Below, piece after piece: positions 35,515 to 44,282 of a stretch of DNA of 64,000 nucleotides. How positions within the stretch are numbered: position 1 is the first letter of the stretch; each line of letters opens with the position of its first letter. A program made the position numbers and the translations under genes. Below the pieces are notes generated by a model that was given only the letters and a program-made list of their open reading frames with translations, did no database searches and was not told where the DNA came from. Source of the DNA: an uncultured Lacinutrix sp. (GTDB lineage: Bacteria; Bacteroidota; Bacteroidia; Flavobacteriales; Flavobacteriaceae); assembly GCF_947500325.1 (NCBI RefSeq), contig NZ_CANMRQ010000007.1, positions 124,001 through 188,000 of the forward strand. Reading direction: 5' to 3'.

Positions 35515-36911
35515 AAAATAGATCTTTTTTCGGGGTTATTGGATTAGGAGTTATGGGTAAGAGTTTAGCTCTTAATATTGCTGGTAAAGGGCATACACTA
35601 TCTGTATATAATAGAAGCGTTAAAGGGGAAGAAGCTGTAGTTTCTGATTTTTTGGAAGAGAATAATGATATGCAAAATATCAAGGGCTTTGTTAGTATGT
35701 CAAAGTTTATAGATTCTATACAAACACCTAGGAAAATACTGATAATGATTAAAGCAGGTACAGCATTAGATGATTTAATAAAAGTGTTGTTGCCGTTATT
35801 GTCTGCTAATGACATTGTAATTGATGGTGGTAATTCTCATTACCTGGATACAAAAAAAAGAAGTGACTTTTTAAAAGCTTATAATATAAATTTTATTGGA
35901 GCTGGTATTTCTGGAGGGCAAGAAGGAGCTAAAAAAGGGCCTTCAATAATGCCTGGAGGAAGTAGAAGTTCTTATGAAAATGTTGCTGTTGTTTTAGAGT
36001 CTATAGCAGCAAAAGATAAGAATGGTAAGCCCTGTTGTTCATATATTGGGCCAGATGGTTCGGGGCATTTCGTGAAAATGGTGCATAATGGTATTGAATA
36101 TGCCGAAATGCAACTGATTGCCGAAATGTATCAGATATTGTCAGTTTTTATGTCTAATGAGGATATTGCTAAAGTTTTCGAATTTTGGAATAAAGGAGAG
36201 AGTTCGAGTTATTTATTAGAGATCACAACTAACATCTTACGTAAAAAAGAAAAAGATAGTTATTTAGTTGATTTAATACTGGATAAGGCTGGTAGTAAAG
36301 GAACTGGTTCTTGGTCTAGTAAAGCTGCATTAGATATAGGAGTGCCTAATACAATGATGAATGCTGCAGTTTTTGCTCGCTATATATCGTCATATAAGTC
36401 GCTAAGAAAGCTTCTGTCTAAACAAGTGAAAAGGAGGCAGTATAGACGTGTAGAGATAAGTTTAGCGGTTTTGGAGAAGGCTTATTACTTTGCAAGAATA
36501 ATTAATCATAATCAAGGGTTTCAATTAATAGAACAGGCTTCTTTGAAGTATCAATGGGAGCTTAATCTTAGTGAAATTGCTAGGGTTTGGACTAATGGAT
36601 GTATTATAAAGTCTAGTTTAATGAATGAGTTGGTTCGAAATTTTAATACAACAACTTCTTTGTTTGATAATAGGTCAATTATTAAAGACTTAAACGTTAA
36701 TGAAGATGCTGTTTCTGAAGTAATAAAATATGTTGTGTCTAATAGAATAGCTGCTCCAAATTTTTGTGCAGCATATAATTATTGGATTGGTATAACAACA
36801 AATCAATCTTCAGCTAATTTAATACAAGCGCAGCGTGATTATTTTGGAGCGCATACTTATAACCGTATAGATGCACCATTGGATGTGTTTTTTCATACTA
36901 ATTGGAAGTGA
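35511..36911 (+). CDS. gnd: 6-phosphogluconate dehydrogenase, decarboxylating
   Basis: 466 residues, the usual length of the dimeric NADP-linked enzyme. The Rossmann motif is GVIGLGVMGKSLALN with an Arg after the second strand (YNRS) favouring NADP. The catalytic part includes GISGGQEGAKKGPSIMPGG and KMVHNGIEY with the active-site Lys. It converts 6-phosphogluconate to ribulose-5-phosphate, CO2 and NADPH. It lies between gluconokinase and gluconate permease genes, so it is a dedicated pathway copy. Confidence 0.94.
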   Translation: MKNRSFFGVIGLGVMGKSLALNIAGKGHTLSVYNRSVKGEEAVVSDFLEENNDMQNIKGFVSMSKFIDSIQTPRKILIMIKAGTALDDLIKVLLPLLSANDIVIDGGNSHYLDTKKRSDFLKAYNINFIGAGISGGQEGAKKGPSIMPGGSRSSYENVAVVLESIAAKDKNGKPCCSYIGPDGSGHFVKMVHNGIEYAEMQLIAEMYQILSVFMSNEDIAKVFEFWNKGESSSYLLEITTNILRKKEKDSYLVDLILDKAGSKGTGSWSSKAALDIGVPNTMMNAAVFARYISSYKSLRKLLSKQVKRRQYRRVEISLAVLEKAYYFARIINHNQGFQLIEQASLKYQWELNLSEIARVWTNGCIIKSSLMNELVRNFNTTTSLFDNRSIIKDLNVNEDAVSEVIKYVVSNRIAAPNFCAAYNYWIGITTNQSSANLIQAQRDYFGAHTYNRIDAPLDVFFHTNWK

Positions 36912-36914
36912 TTT

Positions 36915-38258
36915 ATGTTAGATTCTAATCTTATTTTTGCTGTAATATTAGGGATTATCGTTCTTCTGGTGTTAATTCTTAAGTTTAAAATACAAGCTTT
37001 TATTGCGTTGCTTATAGCTAGTATTTTGGTTGGTATTATCTCGGGAATGAATCCAGTGGATATAATTAAAACAATGCAAGATGGTATGGGTAATACGCTT
37101 GGTTTTGTTGCTGTTGTAGTTGGTTTAGGTGCTATGTTTGGTGCTATTTTAGAGTATTCAGGAGGAGCAGAAGCTTTGGCTAGGTATTTATTGAGTAAGT
37201 TTGGGGAGAAAAATGCTTCTTGGGCTTTAATGTTAACCGGTTTCTTTATTGCTATTCCTGTTTTTTTTGATGTAGCTTTTATTATACTGGTGCCATTGAT
37301 ATATTCTTTACAGCGAAAAACAAAAAAGTCTTTGCTGTTGTATGGTATCCCATTATTAGCAGGCTTAGCAATTACACATTCATTTATTCCTCCAACACCT
37401 GGTCCAGTAGCTGTTGCAGATATTTTAAAGGCAGATCTTGGATGGGTCATTTTATTTGGATTTATAGCTGGAGTGCCTGCTGCTATAATTAGCGGACCTC
37501 TTTTTGCAAAATATATAGGTAACAAAATTCATGTTAAAGCGCCAGATTTGTTGAAAGAAAGTAGTGAGGTGTCTTCATATCCTTCAGTAGGTTTAATAAT
37601 AGGTATTATAGGAATACCTATAGTGTTAATTGTCTTGAATACAGTATTAAATAGTAGTTTATTTAGTGAAAGTTTGGTGTCAGAAGATATTAAAAAATGG
37701 TTGCAAATGATAGGGCATCCTTTTTCTGCTTTAATTATAGCGAATTTAATAGCAATGTATCTTTTAGGAATTAGACGAGGAGTTAGTGGTCAGTCATTAC
37801 TGAATATCACAACAAAATCTATGGAACCAGCAGGTATTATAATTTTATTAACAGGAGCCGGAGGTGTCTTTAAGCAAATGTTAGTTAATACTGGAGTAGG
37901 AGAGATGATGGCTAATTATTTTACAGATGTAGGAGTAAGTGTTTTTGTTTTTGCTTTTGTAGTTGCAGTATTGGTTCGAGTGTTACAAGGTTCAGCTACG
38001 GTAGCAATGATTACAGCTGCAGGAATTTGTGCGCCACTTTTATCTGTAAATGTGTCAGAGGTAGATAAAGCACTTTTGGTTATAGTAATAGCATCTGGAG
38101 CTTCAATATTATCGCATGTTAATGATAGTGGGTTTTGGTTGGTGAGTAAATATTTAGGTTTAACTGAAAAGCAAACATTTAAAAGCTGGACTGTAATGAC
38201 AACATTGTTAGCATTAGTAGGCTTTGTGACTGTGAATGTGATCTCTATTTTTGTATAG
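36915..38258 (+). CDS. Gluconate:proton symporter, GntP family
   Basis: 447 residues with about 12 to 14 hydrophobic helices. Family blocks include GMGNTLGFVAVVVGLGAMFG, the HSFIPPTPGPVAVA loop that marks GntP transporters, LQGSATVAMITAAG and HVNDSGFWLVSKY near the C-terminus. It imports gluconate with protons across the inner membrane. It starts 3 bases after gnd and completes the gluconate operon. Confidence 0.93.
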   Translation: MLDSNLIFAVILGIIVLLVLILKFKIQAFIALLIASILVGIISGMNPVDIIKTMQDGMGNTLGFVAVVVGLGAMFGAILEYSGGAEALARYLLSKFGEKNASWALMLTGFFIAIPVFFDVAFIILVPLIYSLQRKTKKSLLLYGIPLLAGLAITHSFIPPTPGPVAVADILKADLGWVILFGFIAGVPAAIISGPLFAKYIGNKIHVKAPDLLKESSEVSSYPSVGLIIGIIGIPIVLIVLNTVLNSSLFSESLVSEDIKKWLQMIGHPFSALIIANLIAMYLLGIRRGVSGQSLLNITTKSMEPAGIIILLTGAGGVFKQMLVNTGVGEMMANYFTDVGVSVFVFAFVVAVLVRVLQGSATVAMITAAGICAPLLSVNVSEVDKALLVIVIASGASILSHVNDSGFWLVSKYLGLTEKQTFKSWTVMTTLLALVGFVTVNVISIFV

Positions 38259-38393
38259 ATAGTATTTTTCACTCTTATTAATTATTTGTTTTTAATTGAA
38301 TATGATTTTAAAGTGAACAAATTAGGTAGGAAAACCTTTGTGTGTAATAGAGGTATAATAATTTATTATTAATTTAAAAAGACAAGAATAATT

Positions 38394-40022
38394 ATGTCGA
38401 AATTGGCTAAACTTTCATTAAAAGAGAAAATTGGTTATGCATTTGGAGATGGTGCGGCGAATATAGCGTGGAGAGGTGTGTCCACATTTTTATTTATTTA
38501 TTATACAGATGTTTTTGGTTTAAGTCCAGCAATAGTTGGGGTCTTGTTTTTGGTAGCAAGGTTTAGTGATGGTATTAGTGATATATTGATGGGAGTTATT
38601 GGAGATCGTACTAATTCTAAATATGGAAAATTTCGCCCTTGGATTTTATGGACAGCAATTCCTTTAGGTGTTGTTTTGTCTTTATTGTTTACTGCTCCAG
38701 ATTTAAGTGCTACAGGGAAAATTGTGTATGCTTATGTTACTTATATTTTGTTTACGCTTATTTATACTGCTAATAATATACCATATGGAGCGTTAATGGC
38801 TGTAATGACTGGTGATGATAAAGAGCGTACTAGCTTAGGGTCTTTTAGGATGGTTGGAGCTTTTGCGGGAGGTATGATTGTACAAGGTTTGTTGTTGTTT
38901 TTAGTGGCTTATTTTGGAAATGTAAATAGTGATATTCAAGTTGATAGATTAAGTGAAGAAAAGTTTAGAGTTGAGGTGTCTGCTTTAGATAATGTGCCTA
39001 ATGCTAACATAAAAACTGAAGCAGGGATTGCAACTTTTGCATGGGAAAATGGTTCTTCAAGTGAAAAGGAAGGAACACGTGGTAAAAGTTTTGCAATGAA
39101 ATCTGGCGAAAAATATACTTTTGTTGTTGAAGGTGAAGCTAATCTAGAAATCAATAATATCTCTATTATTAATCAGAAAACAGGTTATAGTAAATCAATT
39201 TATGTGTTGTCTGTTTTTTTAATAGTTTTTATGTTATTTACTTTTTATTCAACTAAGGAAAGGGTGATGCCTCCAGCAAATCAAAAAAATAACTTTGCTA
39301 AAGATTTTAAAGATTTAATAGTTAATAGGCCATGGTTGGTGTTATTAGTAGTTGGATTATTATTTAATGTATATAATTCCATTAAGCAGGGTATTGTGGT
39401 TATATATTTCACACATTATCTAAATGATCAATTGTTAACAGCAACTTATTTAATAGGACTCATGTTAGCATCCATTGGAGGAGCAATGATTACAGCTTCA
39501 TTAGGTAAAAAAATTGGTAAGAAAAATCTATTTATTTATGCATTGATTTTTTCGGGTTTGGTTAATGCGTCATTGGTTTTTTGTGGTCCTGATAATATTA
39601 GTGCTATTTTTACATTAGGCCTTATATCGGAATTTGCTTCTGCAATTTTTCCAACATTATTTTTTACTATGTTAGGTGATGCAGCTGATTATTCTGAGTA
39701 TAAAAACTCTAGAAGAGCTACTGGGCTTATATATTCTGCAGGTTCTTTTGCTACTAAATTTGGTGGAGGTATAGCTGGTGCTATTATAGGTTTTGTATTA
39801 GCTGCATTTAACTATAATGGCCAAGATGCTGCGTCTATATCAGGTGCTATTCCTGGTGTAGTTATGCTAATGAGTTGGGTTCCTGCTATTGTGGTAATGC
39901 TAGCTGCTAGCTTAATGTTATTGTATCCTTTAAATCAAAAGAAAATGGATGTGATAACCTTAGAGTTAAATACTAGAAGAAAGGGCTTAAAAAATGAAGC
40001 TAAAGGAAAAAACAATATGTAA
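38394..40022 (+). CDS. GPH-family sugar:cation symporter with periplasmic insertion
   Basis: 542 residues of the glycoside-pentoside-hexuronide (MelB-like) major facilitator branch. MelB-type motifs are RFSDGISDILMGVIGDRTNS, YGKFRPWIL and NIPYGALMAVMTGD. Between helices 5 and 6, about residues 178-270, sits a soluble, beta-strand-rich insertion with no counterpart in MelB. TM5 exits to the periplasm in this family, so the insertion should face it. The substrate is probably a glycoside released by the nearby GH3 enzymes. The gap of 135 bases to the permease gene allows its own promoter. Confidence 0.85.
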   Translation: MSKLAKLSLKEKIGYAFGDGAANIAWRGVSTFLFIYYTDVFGLSPAIVGVLFLVARFSDGISDILMGVIGDRTNSKYGKFRPWILWTAIPLGVVLSLLFTAPDLSATGKIVYAYVTYILFTLIYTANNIPYGALMAVMTGDDKERTSLGSFRMVGAFAGGMIVQGLLLFLVAYFGNVNSDIQVDRLSEEKFRVEVSALDNVPNANIKTEAGIATFAWENGSSSEKEGTRGKSFAMKSGEKYTFVVEGEANLEINNISIINQKTGYSKSIYVLSVFLIVFMLFTFYSTKERVMPPANQKNNFAKDFKDLIVNRPWLVLLVVGLLFNVYNSIKQGIVVIYFTHYLNDQLLTATYLIGLMLASIGGAMITASLGKKIGKKNLFIYALIFSGLVNASLVFCGPDNISAIFTLGLISEFASAIFPTLFFTMLGDAADYSEYKNSRRATGLIYSAGSFATKFGGGIAGAIIGFVLAAFNYNGQDAASISGAIPGVVMLMSWVPAIVVMLAASLMLLYPLNQKKMDVITLELNTRRKGLKNEAKGKNNM

Positions 40023-40026
40023 AAAA

Positions 40027-40076
40027 AATAGCATTATTCAATTTCATCTATATAATTCAATAATGCTATTTGTAAA
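40027..40076. terminator. Bidirectional terminator between convergent genes
   Basis: aatagcattatt (40027-40038) and aataatgctatt (40059-40070) form a 12-bp stem with a 20-base loop, A-run on the left side. It separates the convergent GPH transporter gene and the hypothetical gene at 40080. Confidence 0.7.
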
Positions 40077-40079
40077 GAT

Positions 40080-40445
40080 TTAATAGGCTAAAAGAGCTTC
40101 TTTGTAGTCTTTTAAGTCTAATATGTTTAGTTCGTTGTCAAGGTTTTTGATAAGAGAAATTAAATATTTAAGACTTTCAACAGGATCAGTATCTGTTGTG
40201 GTATTGTCTAATTCAGAATCTTCATCTATTGGATTGTCCTCTGGTATTGGTATAAGAAATGAATTATTTTCTTCAATATGTTCGTAAGTGTAACGAAGAA
40301 CCTTTACTGCAAGAGGGATTTCTTCTTCTATAACGTAAGTTCTTAGTTTTTTAATATCCTCAATTAATGCATCTGTGTTAATACCTGTTGTTTCAAGGTT
40401 TTTTAGAATATTGTCGATTAATTTAATTGCTTTTTTGTTTTCCAA
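40080..40445 (-). CDS. Hypothetical protein, 121 residues
   Basis: A small, acidic, helical protein without signal peptide or transmembrane segment. Two helical parts are separated by a Pro/Asp/Glu-rich linker (PEDNPIDEDSELDNT). Leu-rich helices (KLIDNILKNLETTGINTDA) suggest helix packing or dimerisation. I do not recognise a family. It stands alone between two terminators. Confidence 0.6.
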   Translation of the reverse strand: MENKKAIKLIDNILKNLETTGINTDALIEDIKKLRTYVIEEEIPLAVKVLRYTYEHIEENNSFLIPIPEDNPIDEDSELDNTTTDTDPVESLKYLISLIKNLDNELNILDLKDYKEALLAY

Positions 40446-40550
40446 AAGATAAAATTATAAGTGTGATTAGCTATTTCTAATTATGCAAATTTATATTTTT
40501 CCTTACTTATTAGAAATCTATTCTGTGTTTTTATTTAAATTAATTTAAAT

Positions 40551-40587
40551 AAAAACAGGATTCAATACGAATTGAATCCTGTTTTTT
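40551..40587 (-). terminator. Terminator after the second GH3 gene
   Basis: aaaaacaggattcaat and attgaatcctgttttt are perfectly complementary around acga. It lies 20 bases past the GH3 stop on the minus strand. Confidence 0.85.
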
Positions 40588-40606
40588 AGCTATTAATAAT
40601 ATGTAA

Positions 40607-42937
40607 TTAAGGGATTAATTCAAAATTTGTTTCTAATACAGTATTTGAGCTACCTCCAATAAATATTTTAAATTCCCCTGGTTCAATCATGTATTCTCCT
40701 TTATTATCATAAAAACCAAGAGAGCTTTTGTTTAAGGTGAATTCAATAGTTTTTGTTTGGCCTGCTTTTAATTCAGTTAAGTTAAAACCTTTTAATTCTT
40801 TTATAGGTCTGGCTAGACTAGCTACTAGGTCTCTAATGTATAATTGAACAACCTCTTTTCCGTCTATTTTTCCTGTGTTGGTAATATCTACAGATACTGT
40901 AATATCGTCTTTAATTGAAGCGGTAGATTTACTTAATTTTAAATTACTATACTTGAAAGAGGTATAACTTAAGCCATGTCCAAAAGCATACAGTGGTGAG
41001 TTGTCTACATCAGAGTAGTGCGTCCAAAAAACCATGTTTGGGTCTTGCATTGGTTCTGGTCTACCTGTGCTTTTGTGGTTATAATAAATTGGAGTTTGTC
41101 CAACGTTTCTAGGGAATGTCATTGGTAGTTTTCCGCTAGGGTTGTAATCTCCATATAAGACTTGAGCTATAGCATTACCGCTCTGTGTTCCTAATTGCCA
41201 TCCTTCTACTATTGCAGGAATATGTTTGTCTGCCCATGTTATGGCTAAAGGTCTACCATTGTTTAAAACTAAAACTATGTTTTTATTTACTTTATATACT
41301 TCTTCTAATAATTCTTGTTGTACTCCTGGTAATTGTAGGTTAGTCCTGCTTCTTCCTTCTCCACTTTGAAATCCATGCTCTCCCAGAACCATAACAACAA
41401 CGTCGGCTTTTTTTGCGGCACTAATAGCGCTATTAAATTCGCTTTTGTCTGTTGTGTTTATATTTAATTCTTTGGTGAAACTGGTTTTTCCAATTGTAAG
41501 ATCTGCACCTTTTTTGTAGACTAAAGAGTTGCCTTTATAATTTTGCATACCTTCTAAAACAGAAACAGCAGTGTTGTTATCTGAGGCAAGTCTCCAGCTG
41601 CCTAATGGGCTATTTTTGTCTGATGCTAATGCTCCTATAAGCACTATATTTTGCCCTTCTTTTTTTAATGGTAGTAAATTGTTTTCATTTTTTAGTAAAA
41701 CAATAGACTTTTTTGCCATGTCAAGAACAGCATCATGATTTTTTTTGTTACCAATGATTTCTTTTTCTCTTGCTTCGTCGCAGTATCTATATGGGTCTTC
41801 AAATAAACCTAATTCAAATTTTACGCGTAAAATCCTTCTCACGGCGTCATCTAAAATAGATTCTTTAACGGTGCCTTCTCTTACAAGATTTGCTAGTTCT
41901 TCTATATAAGCATAAGATTCCATATCCATATCAGATCCTGCTTCAACAGCAATGCGAGCTGCGTCTTTGTTGTCTTTTGCTCTTCCCCAGGTTTTTATTT
42001 CTCCTATAGAAGCCCAATCCGAAACTATAAATCCTTTCCAATTCCATGTTCCTTTTAAAATATCACGTTGAAGATATTTGTTTGCAGTAGCAGGTATGCC
42101 GTTAAGGTCGTTAAAGGCGTTCATAAACGTTTTTACATCAGCATCTGCAGCTGCCTTAAAAGGAGGTAAAACTAAATTGTGTAATGTTGCTCCACTTATG
42201 TCTACAGTATTATAATCTTTCCCAGATTCACTAAAACCATAAGCTGCAAAATGTTTAGCACATGCGGCTATTGTGTTTGGGAGAGATAAATCGTCTCCTT
42301 GAAAACCTTTAATTCTGGCTTGAGCTATTTTACTTCCTAAATAAGGGTCTTCTCCTCCGCCTTCCATAACGCGTCCCCATTTAGCATCTTGAGAAATGTC
42401 TACCATCGGAGCGAAAGTCCAATTTATTCCTGCGGCAGAAGCTTCACTGGCTGCAATGCGAGCTGATTTTTTTATTGCTTCAGTGTCCCAACTGGCGCTT
42501 TCCGCTAATGGTATTGGGCTTAATGTTTTGTATCCATGAATAACATCAAAACCTATAATTAAGGGTATGCCTAAACGAGATTCTTCTACGGCTATTTTTT
42601 GAACAGCTCTTACTTCTTTAACACCTTTAACATTAAGCATCGAACCTACCCATCCATTTTTTAAATGCTCATACTTTTTTTCTGCATTTCCTTCAGTTGG
42701 AGTAGGGCCAGTAACGTCCCAGAAACCATTATATTGATTCATTTGACCAACTTTTTCCTCTATAGTCATTAGGTTTAATAGAGAATCTACTTTTTGTTTA
42801 ATGACATTTTCTGAATTAGAATCTAAAACAGTTGATTGGTTGTTTTCTTTACATCCCATAAAAGCCGAAATTGTTAACGCTAAAATAAACACCTTTGTAA
42901 GGTGATATGTACTATTTTGTTTATAATTAATTTTCAT
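40607..42937 (-). CDS. Glycoside hydrolase family 3 lipoprotein, BglX-like
   Basis: 776 residues from the preferred ATG at 42935-42937, which gives a lipoprotein signal ending ISAFMGC with lipid Cys 29; an upstream in-frame ATG at 43009 would add 24 residues that spoil the signal. The nucleophile is Asp 307 (GFIVSDWAS), with AKHFAAYG and the loop KWGRVMEGGGEDPYL. The acid/base Glu lies in FQSGEGRSR. A fibronectin-III-like domain ends the chain. As an envelope-anchored beta-glucosidase it would trim oligosaccharides near the SusCD complex. It is transcribed toward the GPH transporter. Confidence 0.9.
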   Translation of the reverse strand: MKINYKQNSTYHLTKVFILALTISAFMGCKENNQSTVLDSNSENVIKQKVDSLLNLMTIEEKVGQMNQYNGFWDVTGPTPTEGNAEKKYEHLKNGWVGSMLNVKGVKEVRAVQKIAVEESRLGIPLIIGFDVIHGYKTLSPIPLAESASWDTEAIKKSARIAASEASAAGINWTFAPMVDISQDAKWGRVMEGGGEDPYLGSKIAQARIKGFQGDDLSLPNTIAACAKHFAAYGFSESGKDYNTVDISGATLHNLVLPPFKAAADADVKTFMNAFNDLNGIPATANKYLQRDILKGTWNWKGFIVSDWASIGEIKTWGRAKDNKDAARIAVEAGSDMDMESYAYIEELANLVREGTVKESILDDAVRRILRVKFELGLFEDPYRYCDEAREKEIIGNKKNHDAVLDMAKKSIVLLKNENNLLPLKKEGQNIVLIGALASDKNSPLGSWRLASDNNTAVSVLEGMQNYKGNSLVYKKGADLTIGKTSFTKELNINTTDKSEFNSAISAAKKADVVVMVLGEHGFQSGEGRSRTNLQLPGVQQELLEEVYKVNKNIVLVLNNGRPLAITWADKHIPAIVEGWQLGTQSGNAIAQVLYGDYNPSGKLPMTFPRNVGQTPIYYNHKSTGRPEPMQDPNMVFWTHYSDVDNSPLYAFGHGLSYTSFKYSNLKLSKSTASIKDDITVSVDITNTGKIDGKEVVQLYIRDLVASLARPIKELKGFNLTELKAGQTKTIEFTLNKSSLGFYDNKGEYMIEPGEFKIFIGGSSNTVLETNFELIP

Positions 42938-43197
42938 TATAAGTTTAGTGTCTACAGTTAATATTCTTGTAGTCAATGATTTATATTTTAATGTGCAAAT
43001 AAATGACATATTATTATATAAAACAGTGTAAAATTACATTAAAGAATGTCATTAAATTAAGCTTAAATAATCAATTAGTGGTATTATTTTTAATTAATAC
43101 GATATTTTTTTAAATCTATAGAGTTGTTTGATAGTGTTATTTTTATTTAAAAAGTAATTAAATAGTATAGGTCTTTAGTGTTAATAATTTGATGAGT

Positions 43198-44070
43198 TTA
43201 TAATACGCGTTTTATGCCAATAAATTCACTTTTGAATTCTGATGGTGTGCAATTATTAATTTTTTTGAATATTCTGTTGAAGTTTGCTATGTTGTTAAAA
43301 CCGCATTTAAAACTGACTTCTCCAATGCTTAAATCTTCTTCTAAAAGTAATCTGGTGGCGTGACTAATACGGGTATTGTTTACATAGGTTACAAAGGTTT
43401 TTCCGGTACGATTTTTAATAAACCTATTAAAAGATACAGGGCTCATGTTTACCAGTTCAGATATTTCATTAAGAGAGATTTTGTTATGAAAATTTTCTTG
43501 AATATAGTCATAGACGATTTTTATTTTAGAGCTATTTTCAAAATCTTTCTTTTGTGAAAAAGAAGTGGAAAGCATTTTTTGATTTCTAGAATTAGATAGG
43601 TCGTAAAGTATTGAGACAAATTCTAAATAGTAGTCTATGCCTGCTATTTTGGATAGGTTCTTCAGTCTGGGTGTCATTTCGCTTATTGTTTTTTTTGAAA
43701 ACAATACCCCGTGAGCAGATCTTAAAAACATGTCTTTAATGGGTTTGAATATTTTTCTGGCTAATAGTTTTTCATCTAATAAGTCGTTGTTTATGTGTAT
43801 GGTTATTTCGTGTATTTTTTTGTTTGTACAGTTGTGAAGTTCCCATACATGAGGTAGATTTGGGCCTACTAAGACAAGTTCTAAATCATCTATCTCTTCA
43901 ATGTGGTCACCTATAATTCTTCTAACGCCTTTGCCGTTTTTTATAAAGTTTAATTCGTATTCTGGGTGAAAGTGAATTGGGAAATCAAAATCGTCTTTAA
44001 CTCTGTCGTAGACAAGGAAACTGTCTTCAGGAGTTAATTGTGTTATTTCTCTATGGATGTTTTCTAGCAT
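43198..44070 (-). CDS. AraC family transcriptional regulator
   Basis: 290 residues: an N-terminal cupin-type ligand-binding domain (FPIHFHPEYELNFIKNGKG, with His/Glu pattern) and a C-terminal double helix-turn-helix (ISELVNMSPVSFNRFIKNRTG, then FKCGFNNIANFNRIFKK). Such regulators activate sugar-use genes in response to a soluble sugar. It is divergent from susC, with 212 bases between that should hold the operator, and is next to the GH3 gene. Confidence 0.9.
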   Translation of the reverse strand: MLENIHREITQLTPEDSFLVYDRVKDDFDFPIHFHPEYELNFIKNGKGVRRIIGDHIEEIDDLELVLVGPNLPHVWELHNCTNKKIHEITIHINNDLLDEKLLARKIFKPIKDMFLRSAHGVLFSKKTISEMTPRLKNLSKIAGIDYYLEFVSILYDLSNSRNQKMLSTSFSQKKDFENSSKIKIVYDYIQENFHNKISLNEISELVNMSPVSFNRFIKNRTGKTFVTYVNNTRISHATRLLLEEDLSIGEVSFKCGFNNIANFNRIFKKINNCTPSEFKSEFIGIKRVL

Positions 44071-44156
44071 GTTTATTTTGAGGTTTTTAAAGTAATAATG
44101 TTAAAAATATATTAATAATTGATAAAATCATATTAGCTATCTGAATATATCAAGGT

Positions 44157-44164
44157 TAGATTTG
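44157..44164 (+). promoter_or_regulatory. TANNTTTG -7 box upstream of susC
   Basis: TAGATTTG fits the consensus. It lies 118 bases before the susC start in the AraC-susC intergenic region. The leader would be long, as is common for susC genes. No -33 TTG at standard spacing is evident. Confidence 0.35.
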
Positions 44165-44282
44165 TAGTGGACGAAATAGATTATTTAATCTTATTAATTG
44201 TTAATACTATTTTGTCTATTAATATTGTAAAATTAATAATTATAAATTAAAATTTAATATATAACTAACTAATTCATAAACT

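Noticed and set aside
42938-43009. N-terminal extension of the second GH3 from the upstream ATG
   Set aside because: It would place 24 mostly polar residues before a clear lipoprotein signal.
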